Shown here one piece after another: positions 1 to 7,198 of a DNA stretch of 21,468 nt. The position numbers and the translations under genes were made by a program. A model generated the notes under the pieces. The model made no database searches, was not told where the DNA came from, and was given only the letters and a program-made list of their open reading frames with translations. The DNA is from an uncultured Eubacterium sp. GTDB lineage: Bacteria > Bacillota_A > Clostridia > Lachnospirales > Lachnospiraceae. The stretch's first letter is position 1, and the number at the start of each line of letters is the position of its first letter. The stretch lies in the NCBI GenBank assembly GCA_948468465.1, contig CAOKJJ010000080.1, positions 1 to 21,468 of the forward strand. The letters run 5' to 3'.

Positions 1-50
1 ACAGCCAGTGGCTAAAAGCGACGCTGGGCTGCGCCCCTGATTTAAAGAGC

Positions 51-119
51 AGAATGTCAAGAACTTCTAAACATTCTTCCAACGTCGCCGCAAGCCAGGC
101 CATTTTCCCCTCACCCGGC
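51..119 (-). repeat. Dispersed palindromic repeat, left copy
   Basis: This intergenic stretch is a diverged copy of the element at 21397-21463. Bases 51-77 form an imperfect palindrome that begins AGAATG and ends CATTCT; 23 of its 27 positions match 21437-21463. Read on the minus strand, the GC-rich arm at 107-119 (GCCGGGTGAGGGG) and the following GCCTGG match the arm of the right-hand copy, so the two copies point toward each other. The palindromic core plus a GC-rich arm suggests a REP-like or miniature dispersed element. Its function is unknown, and it could also be read as transcribed structure between genes. Confidence 0.5.
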
Positions 120-220
120 TGGTTTTCTTAGGCTTTACATGAATTTTCGTGAACATTTATGTAAGAATCTTATAGACATGCGGAACCAATGGGAATGCTT
201 TGAACGATATGAATCTTTGA

Positions 221-258
221 TAAAATAGAGCATAGATTATTGTATATGCTCTATTTTA
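221..258 (-). terminator. Hairpin terminator overlapping the 3' end of the 205-residue gene
   Basis: A perfect 14-base inverted repeat (221-234 against 245-258) has a 10-base loop. On the minus strand it ends in TATTTTATC, as expected for an intrinsic terminator. The upstream arm lies inside the last codons of the minus-strand gene and the stop codon (237-239) lies in the loop, so coding and terminator overlap. Confidence 0.65.
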
Positions 259-854
259 TAACATTTTTTACTAATCAAAAAATAAAAGCGGATGTCTTTC
301 GAACATGAAGCAATCTGTACGCCGATTTCCAGCATTCTCCGATTCAGCCTGTGATACGAAGGCATTACATCCCAGATGATGCCCTCCAGATATTCCCGTT
401 CCCGTTTCGTCAGCATGGAACAGGCCCGCTGAAATGTGTCCGTCTGCTGCCCTGCGGCGGTAAATGGACAGGACATATAGGAATGTTCCTCTCCATCCTG
501 TTTTATCTGTGCAGTAAGAAAAGAAAAAAGTGTTTCGGGCTGTATGCGATTAAAACGGATAGTTTCAAAGTTACTGCACAATATGGGCAGTTGTTCCAGC
601 AAAACGCCGGTTTCTTTTAAATGCCGTGTAATTGTATGCTGTATTTTGGAAAAAGGAGTCGGGTAATCCAGCTGACGCATAATCTGTGCGGCGGTGTATC
701 CTGTATCGCACAGATGGCGTATCGCTTTGCCGCTGGCGGCATCATACATAAAATCAGACAGCGCTTCCTGGAAATATTTGCTGTTAGGATTATGAAATTC
801 GTCTTTTGCATTTTCATTTTTGAAATCAATGTTGTATTCCTGTTTGGGTGTCAT
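237..854 (-). CDS. Unrecognised 205-residue protein, possible helix-turn-helix
   Basis: I do not recognise this family. The start at 854 is supported by AGGAAAGG six bases upstream. The protein is soluble, with no signal peptide or membrane segment. Residues about 25-85 are mostly helical and contain a stretch (KAIRHLCDTGYTAAQIMRQL) that reads like a helix-turn-helix, followed by a basic helix. Residues 130-200 carry several Cys (129, 145, 184, 198) and a basic run TKREREYLEG. It stands alone, transcribed away from the DMT exporter, and has its own terminator. The function could be regulatory, but that is inference from the helical pattern only. Confidence 0.7.
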   Translation of the reverse strand: MTPKQEYNIDFKNENAKDEFHNPNSKYFQEALSDFMYDAASGKAIRHLCDTGYTAAQIMRQLDYPTPFSKIQHTITRHLKETGVLLEQLPILCSNFETIRFNRIQPETLFSFLTAQIKQDGEEHSYMSCPFTAAGQQTDTFQRACSMLTKREREYLEGIIWDVMPSYHRLNRRMLEIGVQIASCSKDIRFYFLISKKCYKIEHIQ

Positions 855-936
855 ATGAAGCCTTTCCTAATATATTGTATTTGCGACAGTTTTAACATTG
901 TGTAAAAAATACCAGTTGTAATATTTGCAAAGATCA

Positions 937-954
937 GTTGGATGAGGGGCCAAG
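937..954 (+). repeat. Fragment of the dispersed repeat arm
   Basis: GTTGGATGAGGGGCCAAG matches 16 of 18 bases of 21397-21414, the GC-rich arm of the right-hand repeat. The palindromic core does not follow here, so this is a partial copy. It is embedded in otherwise AT-rich intergenic DNA. Confidence 0.4.
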
Positions 955-964
955 TAGTAACATT

Positions 965-994
965 TTAATAAAAAATGGCTTAATAAAAAATGCC
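965..994 (+). repeat. Two tandem 15-base repeats
   Basis: TTAATAAAAAATGGC (965-979) is followed directly by TTAATAAAAAATGCC (980-994), with one mismatch. The single change also creates AAATGGC...GCCATTT (973-979 with 992-998), a 7-base stem with a 12-base loop. It lies between the repeat fragment and the promoter region of the DMT exporter. Confidence 0.6.
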
Positions 995-1023
995 ATTTCC
1001 CTATGTGCAAGTTCAATATTTTG

Positions 1024-1032
1024 TGGTATCAT
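1024..1032 (+). promoter_or_regulatory. Candidate extended -10 promoter of the DMT exporter
   Basis: TGGTATCAT fits an extended -10 element (TG-n-TATCAT); no good -35 is seen 17 bases upstream. It would give a leader of about 65 bases before the GTG start at 1103. The leader contains a small GCCTG/CAGGC hairpin at 1060-1074. Confidence 0.35.
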
Positions 1033-1102
1033 TATAAGCTGATATCCGTATTTTGGCAAGCCTGAAATACAGGCAAAAAGCAAATTCATCAGGAGGAAAA
1101 TT

Positions 1103-2032
1103 GTGGAACGCATGAATCAAAAAACAATAAGGCTGCATTCTTTACTGCTTATATTAACGGCACTCATCTGGGGGACCGCATTTACGGCACAAAGCGCCGG
1201 TGGTGACGCGGCAGGGCCGTATACGTTTAACTGTATCCGGTCTATGATTGGCGCTGCAGTGCTGCTTCCGGTGATTCGTCTGTCAGACAGGCTGGGGCTG
1301 ACGAAAAACCGGCCGGTGACACAGAAAGACCGTCGGATGCTGCTGGCAGGCGGTATTGCCTGTGGACTGGCGTTAGCGGCAGGCAGTAATTTACAGCAGA
1401 TGGGATTGTATCTGGGGTCATCAGCTGGAAAGGCCGGATTTCTTACGGCGTGTTATATGCTGATTGTTCCGGTATTGGGATTGTTTTTTCATAAAAAATG
1501 CAGCTGGAATGTGTGGGCAGGCATTGCTGCCGCGGTGGTTGGCTTGTATCTATTATGCATACAGGGTGATTTTCGGATCCAATTTTCGGATTTTCTGCTG
1601 TTTCTTTGTGCGTTCGTATTTGCGGTACATATTTTAGTGATTGATTATTTTGCGGTAAGGGTGGACGGTGTGCGTATGTCCTGTCTGCAGTTTTTGGTCT
1701 GCGGCCTTGTTTCCGCGGTGCCGATGTGTTTCGTGGATCTTGGACATGCGGCTGGCGGACTTTCCGGCTGGGCACAGGCGCTTATGGGATTGGATGCATG
1801 GATTCCGATTTTGTATGCCGGCGTCCTGTCGTGCGGGGCTGGCTATACGCTGCAGATTATCGGCCAGCAGGGTGTCAATCCTACGATTGCTTCGCTGCTG
1901 TTAAGCCTGGAATCCGTATTTTCCGTGCTGGCCGGCTGGGTTATTTTAGGAGAAGCGCTGCAGGGAAGAGAAATTTTAGGATGTGTGCTTATTTTTGCGG
2001 CTGTGATTTTTGCGCAGCTGCCGTGCAGATGA
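1103..2032 (+). CDS. DMT-superfamily (EamA) transporter
   Basis: A 309-residue polytopic inner-membrane protein with about ten hydrophobic segments arranged as two EamA-type repeats. The first begins LLLILTALIWGTAFTAQS, a typical EamA opening; the second includes SLLLSLESVFSVLAGWVILGE near the C terminus, the hallmark of the second repeat. Members export metabolites, amino acids or drugs; the substrate cannot be predicted. The GTG start at 1103 has AGGAGG (1091-1096) six bases upstream; an in-frame ATG at 1112 is the alternative. It appears monocistronic, with the DUF3791 cassette 77 bases downstream on the same strand. Confidence 0.9.
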   Translation: MERMNQKTIRLHSLLLILTALIWGTAFTAQSAGGDAAGPYTFNCIRSMIGAAVLLPVIRLSDRLGLTKNRPVTQKDRRMLLAGGIACGLALAAGSNLQQMGLYLGSSAGKAGFLTACYMLIVPVLGLFFHKKCSWNVWAGIAAAVVGLYLLCIQGDFRIQFSDFLLFLCAFVFAVHILVIDYFAVRVDGVRMSCLQFLVCGLVSAVPMCFVDLGHAAGGLSGWAQALMGLDAWIPILYAGVLSCGAGYTLQIIGQQGVNPTIASLLLSLESVFSVLAGWVILGEALQGREILGCVLIFAAVIFAQLPCR

Positions 2033-2109
2033 GAAAGGTATGGTAATAAGAATTGGTAAAGTGAATGCCAGCATGATAAAGATGATTGTTTATGTAAAGG
2101 AGAGGAACT

Positions 2110-2325
2110 ATGAATAAGGATACATTTTCATTTGTCATATATATGATTCATGCGTGTGCAAATCAGTGGAAACAGAAACCTTCTGAGGTATATAGAAAAA
2201 TGAAAAACGCAGACTGCATCATGAAGTTTTTAGTCCCTAATTATGAGATACTTCATACGCAAAGTACGAAATATATTATTGAGGATATCAAAGAGTACTT
2301 AAATGTCAGGGGGATATCTATATGA
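2110..2325 (+). CDS. DUF3791 domain protein, first gene of an ART-like cassette
   Basis: A 71-residue protein that I recognise as DUF3791: an N-terminal helix (FSFVIYMIHACANQW), a KPSEVYRKMKNADCI segment and the characteristic YEILHTQSTKYIIEDIKEYL. The start has AGGAG about ten bases upstream. Its stop overlaps the start of the DUF3990 gene in an ATGA (2322-2325), so the two are translationally coupled. DUF3791 proteins commonly sit next to DUF3990 proteins. A role as antitoxin or specificity partner is inferred from size, order and coupling. The cassette is clearly more AT-rich than its neighbours (2461-2520 has 19 G/C of 60; 1801-1860 has 33 of 60), suggesting transfer. Confidence 0.85.
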   Translation: MNKDTFSFVIYMIHACANQWKQKPSEVYRKMKNADCIMKFLVPNYEILHTQSTKYIIEDIKEYLNVRGISI

Positions 2326-2813
2326 TTGTTTATCATGGTTCAAATATGATTGTGGATCATCCGGATATTGACCATTCTTTTCGTTCTTTGGATTTTGGAA
2401 AGGGGTTTTATGTGACAACGGTAAAGAATCAGGCTGAGAGGTGGGCAAGAAGAAAGGCTGATATTTGTGGCACAGATAAAGCAATTGTTACCATTTATAA
2501 CATGGCAGAGCATTTAAATGGATTGATATATAAATATTTTGAAGAGGATCTATCAGAGTGGATTGACTTTGTATGCGGATGTCGCGATGGAAAAAAAGAT
2601 TATTTGCAGTATGATTTAATCAAAGGGAAAGTGGCGGATGATAAGGTGTTTAGAGTTGTGGATATGTATCATTCCGGTATCTGGGATAAGGAAAGAGCTT
2701 TGAAAGAAATAAAAGTGTATCCTGATTATGACCAGATTGCCTTTATAAGCCTGAAAGCGATTAATCAACTGTTATGTTACAGTTCATTTTATGAGGTATC
2801 AAGAGATGGATGA
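2322..2813 (+). CDS. DUF3990 protein, ADP-ribosyltransferase-like
   Basis: A 163-residue soluble protein of the DUF3990 family. The N terminus MIVYHGSNMIV and the motif DFGKGFYVTTVKNQAERWA (residues about 24-42) match the pattern of the first two parts of an H-Y-E ADP-ribosyltransferase site: a His in YHGS near residue 5 and a Tyr in GKGFYVT near 30. From family knowledge DUF3990 is grouped with ADP-ribosyltransferase folds; activity and target here are inference. The third catalytic position is not obvious to me; the C-terminal segment YDQIAFISLKAINQLL is the likely region. It starts inside the stop of the DUF3791 gene and its 3' end overlaps the next small gene. Confidence 0.88.
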   Translation: MIVYHGSNMIVDHPDIDHSFRSLDFGKGFYVTTVKNQAERWARRKADICGTDKAIVTIYNMAEHLNGLIYKYFEEDLSEWIDFVCGCRDGKKDYLQYDLIKGKVADDKVFRVVDMYHSGIWDKERALKEIKVYPDYDQIAFISLKAINQLLCYSSFYEVSRDG

Positions 2814-3042
2814 AGAATTATTGGAAAGTGTATATCGTGAGAATCTTGAAGAGCGCATAATAGCGTATTTGGCAAAGACGTGTGGGGTTTCATATGAAAA
2901 GGCAATAGATCTGTATTATAACAGTAAATTGTCTGATAAGATTTATCTCGGAAAGAATGGAATACAATATTTGGATTATAAAGTGCTGGTTCAGATATTG
3001 CTTAACACAGAAAAAGAACTGATTTATGGCTTAAGTGTATAA
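2806..3042 (+). CDS. Small third protein of the DUF3791-DUF3990 cassette
   Basis: The product is 78 residues from ATG 2806, which has GAGG (2793-2796) nine bases upstream. An in-frame ATG at 2791 would give 83 residues but has weaker spacing. Either start overlaps the 3' end of the DUF3990 gene, so coupling is expected. The protein is acidic at its N terminus and helical, with AYLAKTCGVSYEKAIDLYY, SKLSDKIY and GIQYLDYKVLVQILL. The last part loosely resembles the shape of DUF3791 (a Tyr-rich turn then a hydrophobic helix), so it may be a diverged relative. A role as antitoxin or accessory factor is inferred only from context. Confidence 0.8.
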   Translation: MDEELLESVYRENLEERIIAYLAKTCGVSYEKAIDLYYNSKLSDKIYLGKNGIQYLDYKVLVQILLNTEKELIYGLSV

Positions 3043-3043
3043 A

Positions 3044-3074
3044 GAGTACTCCATTCAGTCAAAATGGAGCACTC
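3044..3074. terminator. Probable bidirectional hairpin between convergent genes
   Basis: The arms GAGTACTCCATT (3044-3055) and AATGGAGCACTC (3063-3074) pair over 12 positions with one non-Watson-Crick position and a 7-base loop. It lies between the stop of the small cassette gene (3042) and the stop of the ABC permease (3094). The tail is TTTATA on the minus strand and has no T-run on the plus strand, so it is a better terminator for the ABC operon. Confidence 0.5.
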
Positions 3075-3093
3075 ATATAACAGGAAATAAACA

Positions 3094-5415
3094 TTATTCG
3101 TTTGCAATCACTTCCGCCACAGACAGATTTCGTATCCGTTTCGACGGTGCATATACGGCCACGATACAGGAAAGCGCCACAAGAACAAGAATGACTGCGA
3201 CTGCCGAAACAGGAAATGTCCACGGATCGCCAAAGTGTGAGGTGACGATGGTTTCAAAAAACAGCTTGTGCAGATAAAGGCCCAAGGCGCTGCCAATGAT
3301 GCAGCCAGGCACTGCGTAAGTGACTGCTTCCGCCAGGATCATCCTTGTAAGCTGCCGTGCGTCCATGCCGATGGCGCGCATGGCTCCGTATTGTTTCATT
3401 TTTGCGGTTACGCTCATAGAAATGCTGTTCATGATATTGAAAATGGAAATAACGGCTATGACAGCTAAAAATCCATATACAAGAATGTGGAACAGCCAGT
3501 AGGTGCTTATGTTTTGACGGTTGCTTTCCCGGTAATCGGTAAAAGACAGTGTCCCTGCCAGGCTGCGCAGCTTTGCGACAGTTGATTCGTCTGCGTCTTT
3601 GGACAGTTTGATGTTTGCAATGGAATATTTGTTTTTTCCGGTAAGGCGGGTAAAGGTTTCTTCGGAACAAATGACGGTAGCTTTGCCGTCTGACCAGATG
3701 CCGGTGGACAGCTGTCCTTCTATTTCCAGCTGGTCATCCCCGATTTGGATGCGGTCGCCTTTTTTTAGAGTGTTTTTGTTGTTATGGATTGTGAACGCAT
3801 AGCTGCTGTCGCCCAGTATTTTTGCAAGGTCGCCGTCAATTAACGCGTTGTTTTCCGACCAGTTGAGCATAAAGGCATCATAGGAGATCAAATCAATTTC
3901 ATCTGTCTGCTTGGACTGTACGGGAGTATGAAGCTGGAACATGCTGCCGTAGACAGTCTGTATGCCGTCCATGGCGCTGATTTTATCGTACAGGCTTCGG
4001 TCTATGGAACAGCTGCCGTCTGCGTCTACGATCGAAACATCAGGCGTGTACGACCGAAGCGAAGGCAGTGCGTGTCTGACAAATCCAAGCATGGAGGAAA
4101 ATGATAAAAATAAAATGATGCTGACGGCAAAGGAGAGTGTCATAAGTACAATGTTCTTCTTTGGCGATACGGCATGGTGCATGCCAAGCGCCGTTTCAAT
4201 TTTTAAGGAATGGATGTGCAGCATGCGTCTTTTTCCAGTTTTGTCGTCTGCCCTGCCTGAGACTGCCGCGACAGGTGAAACACGTGCGGCTCGTTTTGCA
4301 GGCAGCTCAGCGGCGATCCAAACGGTGACCAGGCCGATGATGACGCCGCATATGATTCCAACGGCGCTGACGGCGAATAATGGCATGTTTGCAAATTCAC
4401 CGCCGATGCCAAACCGTAAAAGCGCGCATAATCCCCACGTAATTGCGACAGCCGCGGCAATTCCTGCCGGAATGGCTGTTTTACACCAATGGAAAGCTTC
4501 CAGACGCACAAATCGTACAATTTGTTTTTTGCTTGCGCCAATGCATCTTAGCATGCCGAAAAACTGTATCCGCTGCGCCACATTGCTGTTCATGCTGCTT
4601 GTGATCATTAGTACGCCGGCGGTAAGCACGAGTATGACCAAAATAGCTGCGATGCCGTACAGGCCTATCATATAGGAATTGCTGCTGAAGCCTTCGAGCC
4701 CCATTATGGCGGTATTTTCAGCGATTTGTCCGCTGGTAAGGCCGTATTGTTCTTTTATTTGGGCAATTGCTTTTTTGACGTTGGCATGTTTGCCGAACTG
4801 AATATAGTATTCAGGGTAGGAATCGGTGTTTTGATTCAGACTGCATATATCTGCAAAGGCTTCTTTTTCTACAAATGCGACAATGGCATTGTAAAATACG
4901 GCGGATTCGTCGTATTTAAGGCCGCTTACGGTGTAATCGAAATCTGCGGCGGGCGTATGCAGCGTGACGGCATCACCGATCTGAATGCCGGCAATTTCTG
5001 CGGCATTGGAAGAGAGCATGATTTCGTCTGCGCTGTCTGGAAATTCGCCTTCGTAGTGTTCGGTTCGTATGGAAGTAATAAATGATTCGTCAACGCCGCA
5101 GACAGCGGTCTTTTGTCCCTGGATGAAATAATCTTTATCTATTTTATAGTTGATGCTGTCATACCATGATGCGGCCGCTATGTCTGAACGGGCACAGATT
5201 TGGGAAGCTAAAGTCTCGTCTGTTTCCTGCAGCTTGATATGCCAGTTGCCGTGTTTTTGCAGCATATTTATTTTTTCTGCCCGAATGCCCATATCTGCCA
5301 TGGAAAATACGCCTGTTACAAGAAATACCGCAAGGACAATGCATAAAATCGTCATTCGATTTTGTTTTTTTCTTACTTTGGCTGAGATGGGAATCAAATC
5401 AAGATAGCTTTTCAT
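3094..5415 (-). CDS. ABC transporter permease with two FtsX modules
   Basis: A 773-residue membrane protein. The visible hydrophobic segments suggest eight spans: about 21-42, then a large outside domain, 248-274, 313-335, 345-368, 421-442, a second outside domain of about 200 residues, 641-667, 698-718 and 736-757. The cytoplasmic coupling region occurs twice, as QFFGMLRCIGASKKQI (284-299) and KQYGAMRAIGMDARQL (674-689), so it is a duplicated FtsX/MacB-type permease. The start has GGAGG nearby and overlaps the ATPase gene by 17 bases. With the linked two-component system it probably acts in lipoprotein, peptide or antimicrobial handling. Its layout differs from BceB, which has ten spans and one large outside loop. 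Confidence 0.9.
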   Translation of the reverse strand: MKSYLDLIPISAKVRKKQNRMTILCIVLAVFLVTGVFSMADMGIRAEKINMLQKHGNWHIKLQETDETLASQICARSDIAAASWYDSINYKIDKDYFIQGQKTAVCGVDESFITSIRTEHYEGEFPDSADEIMLSSNAAEIAGIQIGDAVTLHTPAADFDYTVSGLKYDESAVFYNAIVAFVEKEAFADICSLNQNTDSYPEYYIQFGKHANVKKAIAQIKEQYGLTSGQIAENTAIMGLEGFSSNSYMIGLYGIAAILVILVLTAGVLMITSSMNSNVAQRIQFFGMLRCIGASKKQIVRFVRLEAFHWCKTAIPAGIAAAVAITWGLCALLRFGIGGEFANMPLFAVSAVGIICGVIIGLVTVWIAAELPAKRAARVSPVAAVSGRADDKTGKRRMLHIHSLKIETALGMHHAVSPKKNIVLMTLSFAVSIILFLSFSSMLGFVRHALPSLRSYTPDVSIVDADGSCSIDRSLYDKISAMDGIQTVYGSMFQLHTPVQSKQTDEIDLISYDAFMLNWSENNALIDGDLAKILGDSSYAFTIHNNKNTLKKGDRIQIGDDQLEIEGQLSTGIWSDGKATVICSEETFTRLTGKNKYSIANIKLSKDADESTVAKLRSLAGTLSFTDYRESNRQNISTYWLFHILVYGFLAVIAVISIFNIMNSISMSVTAKMKQYGAMRAIGMDARQLTRMILAEAVTYAVPGCIIGSALGLYLHKLFFETIVTSHFGDPWTFPVSAVAVILVLVALSCIVAVYAPSKRIRNLSVAEVIANE

Positions 5416-6094
5416 TGTTCACACCTCCCAGGTCGGTCAATACACCGTCGGATACATGCAGCACGCGGTCAGCGGACGCGGCGATCGAGCGGTTATGCGT
5501 AATCATAAGAATGGTCTGCGTATATTTGCGGGACGCTTCTTTTAGCAGCGTGATCACTTCGCTGCTGTTTTGCGTGTCCAGATTTCCGGTCGGTTCATCC
5601 GCTAAAATCAGCGCGGGCCTTGTAATCAGCGCCCTGCCGATAGCAACGCGCTGCTGCTGTCCGCCGCTTAGTTCGCTTGGAAGATGTTGGCGCCGCTCTT
5701 TTAGATTGAGTACGGTAAGCAGTTCTTCTAAATATGCCTGATCTGGTTTTTTATAATCAAGGAGCAGCGGGAACAGCATGTTTTGCTCAACGGTAAGTTC
5801 AGGTATTAAATGAAATGCCTGGAAAATAAATCCGATATTTCTGCGTCTGAAAATGGTCAGGCTTCGATCGTCCATGGAAAAGGTATCTTTGCCGTCCAAA
5901 AATACTTTTCCGCCCGTCGGCGTATCCAAAGCGCCGATCATATGAAGCAGCGTGGATTTCCCGCTTCCCGATTCGCCTACAATTGCGACAAATTGACCCT
6001 TTGGTACGGTAAAGCTGACATTTTTTAATGCATGTATGGCAGTATCGCCGCTGCCATAGGTCTTTGAAACAGATCTTACTTCTAATAAGTTCAT
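5399..6094 (-). CDS. ABC transporter ATP-binding protein (MacB/LolD type)
   Basis: A 231-residue ATPase with all expected motifs: Walker A GESGSGKS (40-47), Q-loop Gln 92, signature LSGGQQQR (142-149), Walker B LILADEP (162-168, catalytic Glu 167) and switch His 200 in MITHN. It should power the permease encoded next, whose start overlaps this gene's end. The ATG at 6094 is chosen because AAGAGG lies eight bases upstream; a longer frame from 6136 would add 14 residues (MLFSMQNNKKEVFS) without a ribosome site. The 71-base gap after the kinase gene holds a palindrome that may be a regulator site. Confidence 0.93.
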   Translation of the reverse strand: MNLLEVRSVSKTYGSGDTAIHALKNVSFTVPKGQFVAIVGESGSGKSTLLHMIGALDTPTGGKVFLDGKDTFSMDDRSLTIFRRRNIGFIFQAFHLIPELTVEQNMLFPLLLDYKKPDQAYLEELLTVLNLKERRQHLPSELSGGQQQRVAIGRALITRPALILADEPTGNLDTQNSSEVITLLKEASRKYTQTILMITHNRSIAASADRVLHVSDGVLTDLGGVNNEKLS

Positions 6095-6140
6095 AGAAAA
6101 TACCTCTTTTTTGTTATTTTGCATAGAGAATAGCATGGCA

Positions 6141-6180
6141 ATCCTACAGCAGGATGAATTTTATCCTACAATTTTGTAGG
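6141..6180. promoter_or_regulatory. Candidate response-regulator site between kinase and ABC genes
   Basis: CCTACA-ATTT-TGTAGG (6165-6180) is a perfect inverted repeat of the form TACA-N4-TGTA, which resembles the TNACA-N4-TGTAA site described for BceR-like regulators. A further ATCCTACA at 6141-6148 is a direct copy of 6163-6170, 22 bases apart, about two helical turns. The palindrome covers the kinase stop codon and lies about 70 bases upstream of the ATPase start, so it could control a separate transcript for the transporter genes. No convincing -35/-10 pair was found after it. Confidence 0.35.
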
Positions 6181-7197
6181 AATTAAAAAATTGATCGTAA
6201 AGGTCGTCCCGCTTCCTAATACACTGTCTGCTTCAATGGAACCGTTATGCGCTTCTATGACGGACTTTGCAAGCGCGAGTCCAAGGCCGATGCCCTGGGT
6301 GTCTTTGGAAAAACGGCTTCGGTAAAACCGCTTAAAAATATGGTGCAGATCCTGCGGATGAATCCCGCTGCCGTTGTCCTTGACCGTGATCTGCAAAAGT
6401 GAGGGAAACTGTCTGCATTCGATATGGATGGTGTCTCCTGCCGAGGTATGGTCAAGCGCGTTTTTCACAATGTTTTCGATTGCTTCGGACAGCCATATAC
6501 GGTCGCAAAACAGCCTGGCATCAGCGCTTCCCGTTAAAAGGAGCTGCTTTTGTTCCTGCGAGGCACGAAAGGCAAAACGTTTTTGAATTTGCTCCAGCAG
6601 CTTAAAAAGAGGCTCGTCTTTTTTGTCAATAGCGACCGTTCCTGCGTCCAGCTTTGTTATTTTCAAAAGGCTTTGCACAAGCGTTTCGATGCGGTCGAGC
6701 TCTTGTTCGGATAATATCAGAAACTGCCTGCGTTCCGCAGAATCCGTTGCGTCGTCCTGCAAAATGCCGTTATAGATATTCAGGGCCGCCAGCGGTGTTT
6801 TTAATTGGTGAGAGATGTCGGCAATGGTATTTTTCAAAAATTGTTTGGAACGAAGTTCGTTTTGCGCATGTGTGTTTAAGATTGCCGAAAGGGAGTTGAT
6901 CTCATGAAACAGCTTATTCAGTTCGCCTTCCTCGTCACAGTCAATCCGCGCGGCTGAATTTGACCTGCTGCTGGCGCTGATTTTGGCAGCGGCCTGTTCT
7001 ATGATTTTATTTTGCCTGAGGAAAAACCGACAGCAAAAAACAAGGATAGCTGCAGCCATACAGACTGCGGCGATATAAATATACAGCGCCGCGTTTTCAG
7101 ATACCGTGAAGACTGCGGAAAAAACGGAGAATAGGACGGCGCAGAGTACGATTTCACAAAACAGCCGTTTGATATATTTGTCTGTAAATAGTTTCAT
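6166..7197 (-). CDS. Membrane sensor histidine kinase
   Basis: A 343-residue kinase. Two membrane spans (about 10-31 and 38-60) are separated by only a few residues, as in intramembrane-sensing kinases without a true external domain. A linker follows (about 61-115), then the phosphoacceptor motif SHQLKTP (His 130), the N-box with Asn 246, DNGSGI (274-279) and GIGLGLALAK (302-311). It starts one base after the regulator's stop, with GCAGGTG upstream. It phosphorylates the adjacent regulator. With a sensor this short, the signal may come through the ABC permease, as in Bce modules; that is inference. Confidence 0.93.
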   Translation of the reverse strand: MKLFTDKYIKRLFCEIVLCAVLFSVFSAVFTVSENAALYIYIAAVCMAAAILVFCCRFFLRQNKIIEQAAAKISASSRSNSAARIDCDEEGELNKLFHEINSLSAILNTHAQNELRSKQFLKNTIADISHQLKTPLAALNIYNGILQDDATDSAERRQFLILSEQELDRIETLVQSLLKITKLDAGTVAIDKKDEPLFKLLEQIQKRFAFRASQEQKQLLLTGSADARLFCDRIWLSEAIENIVKNALDHTSAGDTIHIECRQFPSLLQITVKDNGSGIHPQDLHHIFKRFYRSRFSKDTQGIGLGLALAKSVIEAHNGSIEADSVLGSGTTFTINFLIPTKL

Positions 7198-7198
7198 G

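Noticed and set aside
3035..3277. Plus-strand 80-residue frame after the DUF3990 cassette
   Set aside because: It covers the intergenic hairpin and then runs antisense to the end of the ABC permease, and has no start signal.
3962..4675. Plus-strand 237-residue frame opposite the ABC permease
   Set aside because: It lies antisense to a well-supported FtsX permease and reads as a reversed hydrophobic sequence without family features.
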